Shown here: positions 52,448 through 61,362 of the stretch, piece by piece
Layout of the letters: every line of letters starts with the position of its first letter
Numbering within the stretch: position 1 is the stretch's first letter
Assembly: GCA_009784625.1 (NCBI GenBank)
Contig: WRBI01000003.1
Location: forward strand, 1-64,000
Source of the DNA: Oscillospiraceae bacterium
GTDB taxonomy: Bacteria > Bacillota > Clostridia > Oscillospirales > Ruminococcaceae
Reading direction: 5' to 3'
DNA length: 64,000 nucleotides
The notes under the pieces: model-generated
What the model saw: the letters and a program-made list of their open reading frames with translations, nothing else
Told to the model about the DNA's origin: nothing
The model's database searches: none
Program-made: the position numbers and the translations under genes

Positions 52448-52600
52448 GGAGGATCAGTCCGCGAAAGAGCAAAGCCGGCAGGTTGGGCCGGGGTGGTAAG
52501 CGTCTGCGCGGACAACATTCCGGTTAAACCGCGCAGACAGGCCACTGTGACCCTCCGGCGAGACGCACGCGCACTCCGCCGGGTATCTCAATCTTCTTCT
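52448..52600. repeat. GC-rich structured tandem repeat, unit 2
   Basis: Second clear copy. Its central stem is GTCTGCGCGG/CCGCGCAGAC, different in sequence from unit 1 but in the same place, as expected if an RNA shape is kept. It lies upstream of the flagellin gene (minus strand) and of the recombinase (plus strand), so orientation is open. Confidence 0.55.
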
Positions 52601-52637
52601 AACAAGGAGGAAAGAAGAAGAGGTTGAGCAGTTGGTA

Positions 52638-52667
52638 AAATTTACATAATGGATATTCTCTTGCTAA
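52638..52667 (+). repeat. Recombinase-like site S1
   Basis: Weak arms (AAATTTACATA and TCTCTTGCTAA) flank the 8-base core ATGGATAT. The core is shared in opposite orientation with site S3. Confidence 0.4.
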
Positions 52668-52689
52668 AAGTCGATTTATGTAATAAGAT
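52661..52689 (+). promoter_or_regulatory. Promoter lying between inverted sites S1 and S3
   Basis: TTGCTA and TAAGAT with a 17-base spacer, directed toward the recombinase. If the S1-S3 segment were inverted it would face the flagellin gene. Confidence 0.5.
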
Positions 52690-52709
52690 GGAATTAGTAT
52701 TAAAAATAT

Positions 52710-52739
52710 TATGTAACAAAATATCCATTGTGTTACATT
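52710..52739 (-). repeat. Recombinase-like site S3
   Basis: Arms TATGTAACAAA and TGTGTTACATT flank ATATCCAT, the reverse complement of the S1 core. The arms match those of S4 and S5. Confidence 0.55.
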
Positions 52740-52848
52740 CAGATATACAGCGCTATATTTAGGGGAAGTTTGCCTTAACTGATCGAAAAAACATTCGCTC
52801 AAGCATAGATCAGGCGCTGTAATCCCTTGTATAAACGCAAAAAAGACC

Positions 52849-52878
52849 CATGCAACATATTGGATAATGTGTTGCGTG
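52849..52878 (+). repeat. Recombinase-like site S4
   Basis: CATGCAACATA, core TTGGATAA, TGTGTTGCGTG. Same core and orientation as S5. On the minus strand the hairpin is followed by TTTTTT, so it could also terminate transcription coming from the recombinase side. Confidence 0.55.
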
Positions 52879-52896
52879 AGCGCACAAAAAAAGCCC

Positions 52897-52926
52897 TATG
52901 TAACATATTGGATAATATGTTACATA
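52897..52926 (+). repeat. Recombinase-like site S5, perfect inverted arms
   Basis: TATGTAACATA, core TTGGATAA, TATGTTACATA: perfect 11-bp arms, extended to 17 bp by flanking GCCC/GGGC and the core ends. It lies 25 bases before the recombinase start and is preceded by seven A residues, so on the minus strand it also resembles a terminator. Confidence 0.65.
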
Positions 52927-52950
52927 GGGCTTGAAAGGTGTGATTCAATT

Positions 52951-53541
52951 ATGGCTGTAACCCAACCGATAAGAAGTAAACAACAAGTTCGGGCATTGGC
53001 TGAGTATTATCTGCACAAAGGGCAGTTGAGGAATTATGTACTGGTTACGCTTGGCGTGCATACCGCTTTGCGGATCAGCGATCTTTTGCGGCTAAAGTGG
53101 GATGACGTCTACGACTTTGAACAAAACGTCGTGCGAAAAACTGTTGATTTGATCGAAAAGAAAACCAAGAAATCAAAGACGATTGCGCTGAGTAAGGCGG
53201 TTGCGGGGGCGCTGGCCATGCTTGCGGCTTCTTCTGCCAGACGCGGGCGGTATCTGATCGAGAACTGCGCTACCCAAAAGGCAATCGGGCGGGTACAAGC
53301 TTACCGGATTATTCGCGCCGCCGCTGAGAACTTAGGGTTTAAACAACGGTACTCCTGTCATTCCCTGCGCAAGACTTTCGGTTACCACGCCTGGAAGAGC
53401 GGGGTCTCGCCGGTCGTGATCATGGACATTTACAATCACTCGTCTCTGGCCATTACCAAGCGATACCTTGGAATCACACAAGACGACCGGGACGCGGTCT
53501 ACCTAGGGTTGAACTTTTACGATGAGGCGAAACCGGCTTAA
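52951..53541 (+). CDS. Compact tyrosine recombinase/integrase
   Basis: A site-specific recombinase of 196 residues, much shorter than the usual 300-400 because the core-binding N-terminal domain is nearly absent. All catalytic residues are present: Arg41 (HTALRISDLL), a beta-hairpin Lys near 73, His137 and Arg140 (CHSLRKTFGYH), His163 (YNHSS) and the nucleophile Tyr172 (TKRYLGIT). The start is the ATG at 52951 after GAAAGGTG; the longer frame starts inside the S4/S5 sites. Such short recombinases act as DNA invertases in fimbrial and clostridial phase-variation switches. The palindromic sites beside it are its likely targets. Confidence 0.9.
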   Translation: MAVTQPIRSKQQVRALAEYYLHKGQLRNYVLVTLGVHTALRISDLLRLKWDDVYDFEQNVVRKTVDLIEKKTKKSKTIALSKAVAGALAMLAASSARRGRYLIENCATQKAIGRVQAYRIIRAAAENLGFKQRYSCHSLRKTFGYHAWKSGVSPVVIMDIYNHSSLAITKRYLGITQDDRDAVYLGLNFYDEAKPA

Positions 53542-53591
53542 CTGCGCCTCTGATATAGTTATCGCACCTTTATTCGAAAACTTTAGGGTGG

Positions 53592-53631
53592 CTGGTAAAT
53601 TTTTTGCCAGTACCTGGGGGAGTTTTTTTTT
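53592..53631 (+). terminator. Probable terminator after recombinase
   Basis: CCAG-TAC-CTGG, with a second weak CTGG/CCAG stem before it, is followed by a run of nine T residues. The remaining bases to 53817 hold only shadow frames. Confidence 0.45.
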
Positions 53632-53817
53632 GTGACGGCGCTTCGCGTTCGACTGCCGCGGAAGTTTTAGAGGATGGTGGGTTTTTTCTGTTGTCCGGGC
53701 TTACTGCGCTTGGATACGGTCAGGCGTTCTCGTATCAAGAGGGGTCCCGGCGTCGCCGAGCAGCACAAAAGCTTGGCAGCGCCGGATTTTGTAAGCGGGC
53801 GGTGTTGGGTAGAAATG

Positions 53818-56800
53818 TTAGCTGCCGGGATAGGCCGTACTGAACATCCCCCTGCCGGAATTCGCGTTCTCGCCGGTGTCGCCGTGAATCATGTACACGG
53901 TGTCCAGTACGGCGTTGCTCTCAAATGTCTGGCGTACCCTGAAAGTGTAGACAATCATCTGCTGCGCCTGTCGGCGGTTCTCAAATGAGATGTAAAGATT
54001 TTGCATTTCCTGCCGGGTATTAAATCTTATGTTTTGGTCGCGCGCAATCTCATACCGCGTATCGTGCCCGTAAAGCCGGGTGTTTGAGGGGATCCAGGCG
54101 CTTATGTCGTACTGGCCGAGCGGTGCGTCCTCGCTCAAAGAGATGGTCAGTGTGACTTCAAATGTCTGATCATCCAGCGGGCTGATCGATTGCTCAATCC
54201 GCATGTTTTCGGACTGCTCAAGCCCAAGCTCGGCCGGTGAGCCGATGTAATAGATTGACGCGCGAATCCCCTCAGGCAGATAGTCGATCTCAAAGCTCTC
54301 AAGCTCACTGCGGGAAAGGACAATGGTAGACATAAACCGGGAGGGCCGGTCCGACCAATAGCGCCCGAGGTCGGGCACACCGAACTCGATGCTGTGTTGA
54401 GTGCCGTTGATCGAATAGAGCAGGGTGGAGGTCTCCACCGCCCGGTCAAAGTTGCGGACATAGATCATCGCTTCGTACAAGGTGTGGAATCGCCAGGGCC
54501 TGTTGCCAAAAAAGAGGGCGATCTCGTCGGCGTCCTCATGCCCAAGCAGGGTAGCGGCAACCCAAACGGCGGCGGTGAGCGCGTTGTCTTCGATGATAAG
54601 TCGGGAGAAATGTCGGTTGTAAAGTTCGAGCGCGGCTTCAGTTTCCCCGATCACGGCCAGGGCGGCGATATAGTAGGCGCGAACTTCGGGGTCACGGGCG
54701 TGTTCGGCTTCGCGGAGCAGAAACTCGCCGGTCATGCTTTCATCACCCAGATACGCAAGCCCCAAACGGGCGGCGGCGGTGGCCATCGGGTCCAGCCCGC
54801 TGGCCAGCATACCGTCAAAGTAGGCGGCCATTGCGCGGCGATCAAACTGGTCGTCCTGGGCGGCAAGCAGCACAAAGGTGGTAATCCGCACATCCGAGTT
54901 CCCGCCCAGGCTGGCGCCGATCCCGCCGTTTGCGTTTTGCATATCGGCGATGTTTTCATCTGTCCGGGCGATGTAAGAGGGCACAACCAGCCCGGGCAAA
55001 GAGTCGCGCAAAGCGTGTTTGGCCACCACCCGGCTCATCCGCTGCTTTGTGATCATACAGTAATGGCCCATCAGTGAGTTGATGCTGGTGATAAACGGCT
55101 GGGCCGACTGGTCATAGAACGTGATGGTTACCGGGAAACGTGAGGCGTCCACCTCAATCGGCTGAGAAAGGTCAAGCGGGCGGCTCACAACCAGCTCAAG
55201 GTTGCTGTGAATAACCGATATCGGCAGTTCAACCGCGTCGGTATAATCGCCATACCGTGCGCGGAAGACGGCGGTGTACATCCCGGAGGGTAGCTGGCCA
55301 AAGTTCAATTGGTGGGATGTGTACGCACTGCCTGTAAAAATATAGCTTTCGGAAAACTCATCCCCGGTGATTGTGACGCTGAAATCGACTTCACTTTCCG
55401 GGCTTAACACAATGCCCTGGCCCTGCACCAGCAGTGCGATGTCGTCACCTTCGATATACTTTGTGTTCACAACCGGCCGGACAAAGAAAGGCAGGGTCGA
55501 GATGATGTTGTCCCGGCTTTGGCCGCCCATCCGGTTATTGCCCACCGCGACCGAAGTAATCCGCCAGGATGTGTTGTTGTCGGGCAGCTCAAATGAAAGG
55601 TGGGCGTACCCCGACGCATTGGTCGTTGCGGGCAGAAAAGCGGCGGTATCCCTGAAGTTGGAGCGCAGGCTGTCGTCGGTAAAGCTTAAGTCGCGGTTTC
55701 CGGTTTTGTTGGCGTCCTGATACCGGCCGCGGGTTTCGCGCCGGTGTGTGGTGAAGTATTGCCTTACCTGGTTGTTTGTACCCCGAATGTCGTGATAAAG
55801 GTCTGACAGCAGGGAGATATGCTGCTCACTCACCGCGAACACGGCCTCATCCACCACGGCTACCGCAATGCTGGCCGGCCGGCCGTTGCCATTCGGGTCA
55901 GTTGTTCGAACGGTAAGGTGAACGGTGTCGCCCGGTGAATACATTTCCCTGTCCGGGGTTACTTCGACGTTCAGGGTCATGCTTTGGTGAGTGGCGTTAA
56001 CAAAGATGCGGCCAAGCGGGTGGACTTCCCGCCCGTCAAAATAGACAGCCACCAAAAAGATATTCGGGCCGTGCGCCATATCGTACCGGAAGTCAAAAGT
56101 ACTGCCGTGTACAAGGCGGTGTTCAAACACGCCATCCTGTACAATCGAATAGAGGATCCGCCCGCCGGACGCCGCCGGCTGGCTGTCATGTAAAACATTA
56201 AAGCGGATCACCTCGCCCACATTCATCTGGATAAAGTTTAGGTGGCCGAAATGGGCGGGGATATCCGCCCCCTGTGTGATGTTGCGGGCAGCCAGCGAAT
56301 AGCCGTATATAACGGGGTCGTCTTCGTCTATCCCCCAATCTTCCCGGAAGAGGGAGGAGTTGGGGTAATACCCCCAGCCGATGCGGCTGTTGCCCTGCGT
56401 GTCGTTTGCGGTGATGACCGCGTGGGCAAAGGCGCTGTGGCTAAAATCTATGCCGACACGCCCGGTGTAAATGATGTCATTGATGGTCACCACGCCGTCT
56501 TGGGTATTGACCAAAAGCTGTTGTATCCCGCGCGTTGATGTTAGCCGGATATCAATGTCGGGGTTGGCAGCAACGATATGCTGATAAGAGTAATCCGGGT
56601 CAAACAGCCACTGCCGCCAGTGGGCGGGGTTGTGGCGGACACGCTCGCCGTCCAGGCCTAAAAAGTCCCAGCTCAGGTCGATCCTTATATCCTGTATATC
56701 GACCGGCCGGCCGCGGGCAATCTCAAGCATCCGGTCGTTGCCCAGCCGCCAAAGGGAAAACTCGTTGTCCGTTGCTTCTTCGAGCAGGGCCTCAGACGCA

Positions 56801-58728
56801 AAGTCGATCATAAAGGTCTCGATGGTCAGCGAGATGTTGTCGCCTTCTTCGTTGCGCTGGGTAAACGCGTTGATCAGAATGTCGGAGGGGAAGACGAAGT
56901 AACTGCCCATATGGGTAATGTCTTCACCGTCGCCGGCCACACGGATCCGGTAGCTGTTGGTGGTCAGTGTGCCGTGTACGGTGGTTCCGCCGCCTACCCA
57001 AGCCGGGAAAGAAAATGTGGCGTTGCCCTCGGCGTCGGTCAGCACTTCGCCTAGTTCAGCCCACTCACGGGTGGACGGGTTGAAGTAAGCCACCTCGACC
57101 GGCGAGTTGGGCAGCGGGGTGCCGTCGAAAAAGGCAATGTGGGCGGTGACCTGAACAGTGTCGGTGGGTGCGTGAAAGGCGTCTCTGACCTCTGAGCTGA
57201 TTGTGTAGGCGGGCTTGTGAAAGTCGCGGACAGAGAAGTACCTGACCTCAAACACAACCTGCCTGTCTTCGGTTTCTTCTTCATCCTCGTCACCATCGCT
57301 GGGCGATGCCGGAAAGTGCAGGGAGGCCTGCAAGCTGTACTGTGCGCTTCTGATTTGATCGATCTCAAACTCCCCGCTGAACACGCCGCCCGGGCCGATG
57401 GGCAGATCTTGTTCGATATTCAGGCCGCCCGCGTCAAAAGTAACCCGCACCGTTTCGGGCATAGGCAGCTCGTTCGTGCGAAAAGGCTCTACAATCCCCC
57501 AAAAGCTTATGGTATCCTGCGGCCGGTAGATGGTGCGGTCTAGGAATAGGTAAGAGTAATAGCGCTCGCGAATCCCGTGGTTAAACTGCGCGACGCCGTT
57601 GTCGAAATAAACCATCTCGCCGCTTTGGTTGTAAATGCGAAAGGCGCTCTCGTCGTCCTCAATATCCCGGCTGAAAAAAGCCATGCCATTTGCGTCGGTT
57701 ATGCCGGCGGACTCTTCATCCTCCCCGAAATGTATCCGAAGCCCGGGGATAGGGCCGCCGGTTTGGGAGGAGTTAACCCAGACCAGGGTGTCCCGAACTG
57801 TTGTCTGCATATACACCGAAAGCGGGGTGACCAGGTAACTCGCGCGGTGGTGGCTTTCTTCGCCGGTATGCGGGTCGGTGAATGTGACCGCCAGAATATA
57901 AGCGCCGTTGCCAAAGTGAGGGATAGAAAAATCGTTTTCACCGGTTTCAATTAAGAAGACGTTTGCGTCTATCCGCTCAAGCAGGGTAAGCGGGGCTTCG
58001 TACTCCAGAAAGATATGGCCTTGCTCCGAAAGGCGCCCGATGCTGGGCATCCGGTAAGTCTCAACCGCCACCGGGACCCGTTCTTCCAGATTTTGCGCTT
58101 CAAAATAAAGTGAGAAGTTCAGGCAGTCGTTTAAAATAAAGCTCTGGCCGCTTCCCCAATAGCGAATGGCGGGCAGGTCTTCTTCCCGCGGCTGCGGCGT
58201 GGGGCGGGGCGTGGGGGTAGGGGCAGGGGTAGGCGGGGGGCTTAAAAGAAAGCGCAGGGTTTGCCGGGAATCAAAAGACCCGCCAAGCTGGCTTATGTAA
58301 TCAGCGCCGATTTCAATCCTGGCCGAGCCGCCGATATCCTGCCAACGGCTGACCGGACGGACAATGATGGTGTATTCGCCTGGCTGATTAAGTGTATAGT
58401 CCACACTTGGGCGAATGGTTAAGGCCTGTTCAAGAGATTCAATATCAACCGGCTGGGAAAAAACCAGGGTAACCGGTGTGCGCGGGCCGACGGCGACGTC
58501 TGTGGCAATGTGCACGGTCAACGGCTCAAGCTCTAAAGGCGGCGGGGCAGCGGCCGGTTCTTCTACACTGCCCAACTGCGCGATAAAAAGCAGAAGGATC
58601 GCCGCCAAGCCCGCGAAAACAATCAGCCGGCTAAGCCGCCGGCCGCCCCCGCCGGTTATGGACGCAAGAATGTCTTTCAGCTCACCCAAAAACTTTTCTT
58701 TAAAACCCGAAGATTTCTCGCTGGACAT
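53818..58728 (-). CDS. Alpha-2-macroglobulin family protein without thioester
   Basis: A very large membrane-anchored surface protein, 1636 residues. One N-terminal membrane helix (about 29-48) is followed by MG-type beta domains, a Pro/Thr linker (about 165-185), the bait/MG7-like region with PGDTVHLTVRTTDPNG and VAVVDEAVFA, and the C-terminal helical domain. In thioester members a CxEQ motif sits before the helical domain; here the matching place reads HYCMITKQRMSR, so Glu is Lys and the Cys is displaced, and no thioester should form, as in YfaS-type proteins. It is cotranscribed with a transglutaminase-like lipoprotein and may trap proteases or act in adhesion. Confidence 0.88.
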   Translation of the reverse strand: MSSEKSSGFKEKFLGELKDILASITGGGGRRLSRLIVFAGLAAILLLFIAQLGSVEEPAAAPPPLELEPLTVHIATDVAVGPRTPVTLVFSQPVDIESLEQALTIRPSVDYTLNQPGEYTIIVRPVSRWQDIGGSARIEIGADYISQLGGSFDSRQTLRFLLSPPPTPAPTPTPRPTPQPREEDLPAIRYWGSGQSFILNDCLNFSLYFEAQNLEERVPVAVETYRMPSIGRLSEQGHIFLEYEAPLTLLERIDANVFLIETGENDFSIPHFGNGAYILAVTFTDPHTGEESHHRASYLVTPLSVYMQTTVRDTLVWVNSSQTGGPIPGLRIHFGEDEESAGITDANGMAFFSRDIEDDESAFRIYNQSGEMVYFDNGVAQFNHGIRERYYSYLFLDRTIYRPQDTISFWGIVEPFRTNELPMPETVRVTFDAGGLNIEQDLPIGPGGVFSGEFEIDQIRSAQYSLQASLHFPASPSDGDEDEEETEDRQVVFEVRYFSVRDFHKPAYTISSEVRDAFHAPTDTVQVTAHIAFFDGTPLPNSPVEVAYFNPSTREWAELGEVLTDAEGNATFSFPAWVGGGTTVHGTLTTNSYRIRVAGDGEDITHMGSYFVFPSDILINAFTQRNEEGDNISLTIETFMIDFASEALLEEATDNEFSLWRLGNDRMLEIARGRPVDIQDIRIDLSWDFLGLDGERVRHNPAHWRQWLFDPDYSYQHIVAANPDIDIRLTSTRGIQQLLVNTQDGVVTINDIIYTGRVGIDFSHSAFAHAVITANDTQGNSRIGWGYYPNSSLFREDWGIDEDDPVIYGYSLAARNITQGADIPAHFGHLNFIQMNVGEVIRFNVLHDSQPAASGGRILYSIVQDGVFEHRLVHGSTFDFRYDMAHGPNIFLVAVYFDGREVHPLGRIFVNATHQSMTLNVEVTPDREMYSPGDTVHLTVRTTDPNGNGRPASIAVAVVDEAVFAVSEQHISLLSDLYHDIRGTNNQVRQYFTTHRRETRGRYQDANKTGNRDLSFTDDSLRSNFRDTAAFLPATTNASGYAHLSFELPDNNTSWRITSVAVGNNRMGGQSRDNIISTLPFFVRPVVNTKYIEGDDIALLVQGQGIVLSPESEVDFSVTITGDEFSESYIFTGSAYTSHQLNFGQLPSGMYTAVFRARYGDYTDAVELPISVIHSNLELVVSRPLDLSQPIEVDASRFPVTITFYDQSAQPFITSINSLMGHYCMITKQRMSRVVAKHALRDSLPGLVVPSYIARTDENIADMQNANGGIGASLGGNSDVRITTFVLLAAQDDQFDRRAMAAYFDGMLASGLDPMATAAARLGLAYLGDESMTGEFLLREAEHARDPEVRAYYIAALAVIGETEAALELYNRHFSRLIIEDNALTAAVWVAATLLGHEDADEIALFFGNRPWRFHTLYEAMIYVRNFDRAVETSTLLYSINGTQHSIEFGVPDLGRYWSDRPSRFMSTIVLSRSELESFEIDYLPEGIRASIYYIGSPAELGLEQSENMRIEQSISPLDDQTFEVTLTISLSEDAPLGQYDISAWIPSNTRLYGHDTRYEIARDQNIRFNTRQEMQNLYISFENRRQAQQMIVYTFRVRQTFESNAVLDTVYMIHGDTGENANSGRGMFSTAYPGS

Positions 58729-58745
58729 AACACGGCCCCCTAAAG

Positions 58746-59960
58746 TTAATAAGCTCTGATAACCGGATAAAACACGAGCACTTGGGTATGGTCGTTGTAG
58801 TCAATCGAAACATTGCGCAGGTCGGACACAATAAAACCGGCGTCCTCATCCAGCGCGCGGGCGTGAACGGCGCGCAGGATTTCGAACAGGTTTCGGATGA
58901 ACAAATCTTTCCAAAGCGCGTAGATTTCGGGGCTGTCGGACACCCGCATCTCTAAATAGACAGGCCGGGCCGAATCGGGAAACACATCCCGGTCAACCAG
59001 CTGGCGGTAGAAAATATCGGCCAAAACATCCACGGCGTCAAAGGGCAGTTCCCCCGACACCGACCAGCCCATCCGCTGGAAAAAATCCATAAAGCCGTCC
59101 CCCGGCTCGGGCATAACCGGGAACTGATGTTCATCCCAATACCGCTGAGCCAGCAGCGTCTGTGTGTCAATCAAGAAATAGGAGTGGTAAACGCTGTCAA
59201 ACCGGCCCAGCGGGCGGTTCCAGGTGACGTCGACAAAGTGCCAGGAGCCGTCCAGCCGGACAGCGTTCCAGGCGTGGGAGATCCCGCGCTCACTGTTGCC
59301 CGCGATAAAGACGCTTTCCAGCCCGGCCAGCTCGGTGAGGTAGAGAAAAGCGGCCGCGTATCCGCCGCAGATGGCCGAGCGCCGAACCAGCGTACCGTAA
59401 AGGTTGTCGCGGTTCTCATCGGATTCATTGCTGCTGTAAGGGATTACAGCCAGCGCGTCGTGTATGGTCAGCGTGATTTCAAAGGGGGTGAGCCCGATAA
59501 CCGGGTCTAGAATCTCGCTTGCGCGCGCTTCAATCGCTGTGCGCTGCCGCTCAATTTCTGCCCAAGGCAAGGTGTGGCCGACCAGCACGTACCGCCCGCG
59601 CAAAGTAAATTCCGCCCAATAATAGAGGGGGTTTTCCCGCCGGAAAATGGTGATGGTGTGCAAAATCTCGTCTTCGCGCAAGCCGGCGCCTACCGGAATG
59701 GCGTTGTCGGCCACCGGCGATGAGACAAAATCCCACAGGCGGTCGTAAAGGACTGCCGCTTCGCCCTCCATCAAACTGCGCCCATAGCGAAAAGGCGGGA
59801 CAAAGGCATCTTCTGTCAGCGACACAGCTGAACCGGGCTGGATGGCGGGCTGTTCCGATTGGCCGGGCGCGGGCTGAGCAGGCAAAGCTGCGCTCTGCCC
59901 CGCGCAGCCGGAGACAAATATAAGCGCGCAAAGTGCTAAACTAAGTAAACGATTGACCAC
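58746..59960 (-). CDS. Transglutaminase-like domain lipoprotein
   Basis: An exported protein of 404 residues. The lipobox VSGC ends near residue 19 and a Pro/Gln-rich linker follows. A transglutaminase/protease-like core has the full triad: Cys198 in SAICGGYAAAFLYL, His229 in ISHAWNAV and Asp244 in FVDVTWNRP. The C-terminal 130 residues are not recognised. Such domains act as cysteine proteases or cross-linking enzymes on the cell surface. It lies 17 bases before the macroglobulin gene, so the two probably work together. Confidence 0.87.
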   Translation of the reverse strand: MVNRLLSLALCALIFVSGCAGQSAALPAQPAPGQSEQPAIQPGSAVSLTEDAFVPPFRYGRSLMEGEAAVLYDRLWDFVSSPVADNAIPVGAGLREDEILHTITIFRRENPLYYWAEFTLRGRYVLVGHTLPWAEIERQRTAIEARASEILDPVIGLTPFEITLTIHDALAVIPYSSNESDENRDNLYGTLVRRSAICGGYAAAFLYLTELAGLESVFIAGNSERGISHAWNAVRLDGSWHFVDVTWNRPLGRFDSVYHSYFLIDTQTLLAQRYWDEHQFPVMPEPGDGFMDFFQRMGWSVSGELPFDAVDVLADIFYRQLVDRDVFPDSARPVYLEMRVSDSPEIYALWKDLFIRNLFEILRAVHARALDEDAGFIVSDLRNVSIDYNDHTQVLVFYPVIRAY

Positions 59961-60040
59961 AGTGTGTTCCCTTTATGTTTGGTGGGGATGGTGTGCCGGA
60001 TGTGGACATGCCAGGATGCGACAAGATTTGAGCTATGTTT

Positions 60041-60069
60041 AGCATACCATGTTTTATGTAAGTTTGCAA
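60041..60069 (-). promoter_or_regulatory. Promoter of the transglutaminase/macroglobulin operon
   Basis: On the minus strand TTGCAA, a 17-base spacer and TATGCT preceded by TGG (extended -10). Confidence 0.65.
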
Positions 60070-60143
60070 TCGAGAAAGGCTTGTCGCAAAGCCGCAAACT
60101 GAGATTTTTTGGAAGTTGGCAGACCCTAAAGCAGGGCATACAA

Positions 60144-60171
60144 AAAGCGGGCCCAAATCCGAGCCCGCTTT
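60144..60171 (-). terminator. Intrinsic terminator after the hydroxyacid dehydrogenase
   Basis: AAAGCGGGC and GCCCGCTTT form a 9-bp stem; on the minus strand TTTG follows. Confidence 0.85.
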
Positions 60172-60205
60172 GCGGTTTCATGTGGTGTTTATACGGCGGC
60201 TGTTT

Positions 60206-61171
60206 TTAAGCGTTGACCACGTTGGTTGGGCAGCCTTCGAGAAAACTTTTGAGGTTGCCGGCCGCGATATCCATCAGTCGCTGGCGGCTTTCTTTGGGCG
60301 CCCAGCTGATGTGCGGGGTGATCAGGCAGTTCTTGGCGGACAGAAGCGGGTTGTCGGCCTGGATCGGCTCGGCGCAGACTACATCCAACCCGGCGGCCAG
60401 CACTTTGCCGCTGCTGAGCGCGTCAGCCAGATCCTGCTCGATGATGAGCGGCCCGCGCGAATTGTTCAGGATGATCACGCCGTCCTTCATCTTTTCGATG
60501 TTTGCGCGGTTGATCATCCCCTGTGTATCCGGAAAAAGGGGACAGTGCAGCGAGATCACGTCTGACCTTGCGAAGATCTCATCCAGTGGGACGTACTCGG
60601 CGATTTCTCTGCCTGAGTCAGCCTGCGTCTCATCGTAGGCGATCACATGCATCCCCATCGCTTTTGCGATTTGGCCGGTGACTTGTCCAATCCGGCCAAA
60701 GCCGATCAGGCCGATTGTCTTGCCGGCCAGCTCGATGAGCGGGTAATCCCAAAAACAAAAATCGGGGGTGCGCGACCACTTGCCGTCTTTGACCGCCTGC
60801 GCGTGGTGGCCGACCCGGCTGCAAATTTCAAGCAGCAGCGCGATCGCGAACTGGCCGACCGCCTGTGTCCCGTAAGAGGGAACATTGCAGACCGGGATTC
60901 CTCTTTCTTTCGCGGCCTGGGTATCCACCACATTGTAGCCGGTGGCCAAAACGCCAATAAATCGGATAGCCGGTGACTTTTCGATGACTGCCCTTGTCAG
61001 CGGGGTCTTGTTGGTATAGACAATTTCGCAGTCCCCGATCCTTTTTAGAACCTCAGCTTCATCATCCAAAGGGGAGCGGTCATACACGGCCAGCTGACCG
61101 AATGTCTCAATCTTGTCCCAGCGCAAGTCGCCGGGGTTCAGGGTGTATCCGTCCAAGACTACGATCTTCAT
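60206..61171 (-). CDS. D-2-hydroxyacid dehydrogenase, glycerate dehydrogenase-like
   Basis: An NAD-dependent dehydrogenase of 321 residues. The NAD motif GLIGFGRIGQVTGQIA is near residue 152, the catalytic Arg in NNSRGPLIIEQDL near 235 and the catalytic His in TPHISWAPKESRQRL near 285. The overall pattern (GYNVVDTQAAKERGIPVCNVPSYGTQAV) is that of glycerate dehydrogenase/hydroxypyruvate reductase. It may supply or use hydroxypyruvate/glycerate together with the glycerate kinase elsewhere in the window. Confidence 0.92.
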   Translation of the reverse strand: MKIVVLDGYTLNPGDLRWDKIETFGQLAVYDRSPLDDEAEVLKRIGDCEIVYTNKTPLTRAVIEKSPAIRFIGVLATGYNVVDTQAAKERGIPVCNVPSYGTQAVGQFAIALLLEICSRVGHHAQAVKDGKWSRTPDFCFWDYPLIELAGKTIGLIGFGRIGQVTGQIAKAMGMHVIAYDETQADSGREIAEYVPLDEIFARSDVISLHCPLFPDTQGMINRANIEKMKDGVIILNNSRGPLIIEQDLADALSSGKVLAAGLDVVCAEPIQADNPLLSAKNCLITPHISWAPKESRQRLMDIAAGNLKSFLEGCPTNVVNA

Positions 61172-61229
61172 CGGTGCCTCCTCTGTGTGGCTGTCCGGAA
61201 ATTGTGTTTGCCTGCCATCTTACCTTGTA

Positions 61230-61258
61230 ATCTTACTATCTAATTTTGTGTGCGTCAA
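61230..61258 (-). promoter_or_regulatory. Promoter of the hydroxyacid dehydrogenase gene
   Basis: On the minus strand TTGACG and TAAGAT are 17 bases apart, about 60 bases before the start. Confidence 0.7.
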
Positions 61259-61295
61259 GCTGTCGAGCGGTTTCGCACCTGTTATCGGAAACCCC

Positions 61296-61324
61296 TTGAC
61301 ATTTGGCCGGTTATCACTTACCTT
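61296..61324 (+). promoter_or_regulatory. Promoter of the Gfo/Idh gene
   Basis: A perfect TTGACA with a weak TACCTT 17 bases on; TTTAAT further down is an alternative -10. Confidence 0.5.
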
Positions 61325-61362
61325 TTAATATGAAGCAACGTGATAGTAAAGGAGAAATTAAC

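Noticed and set aside
52081-52545. 154-residue minus-strand ORF upstream of flagellin
   Set aside because: It runs through the GC-rich tandem repeats, is Pro/Arg-rich, lacks a ribosome site and its repeats follow DNA rather than codon periodicity.
53604-53988. Two overlapping plus-strand ORFs after the recombinase
   Set aside because: No ribosome sites or family features; the second runs into the antisense of the macroglobulin gene.
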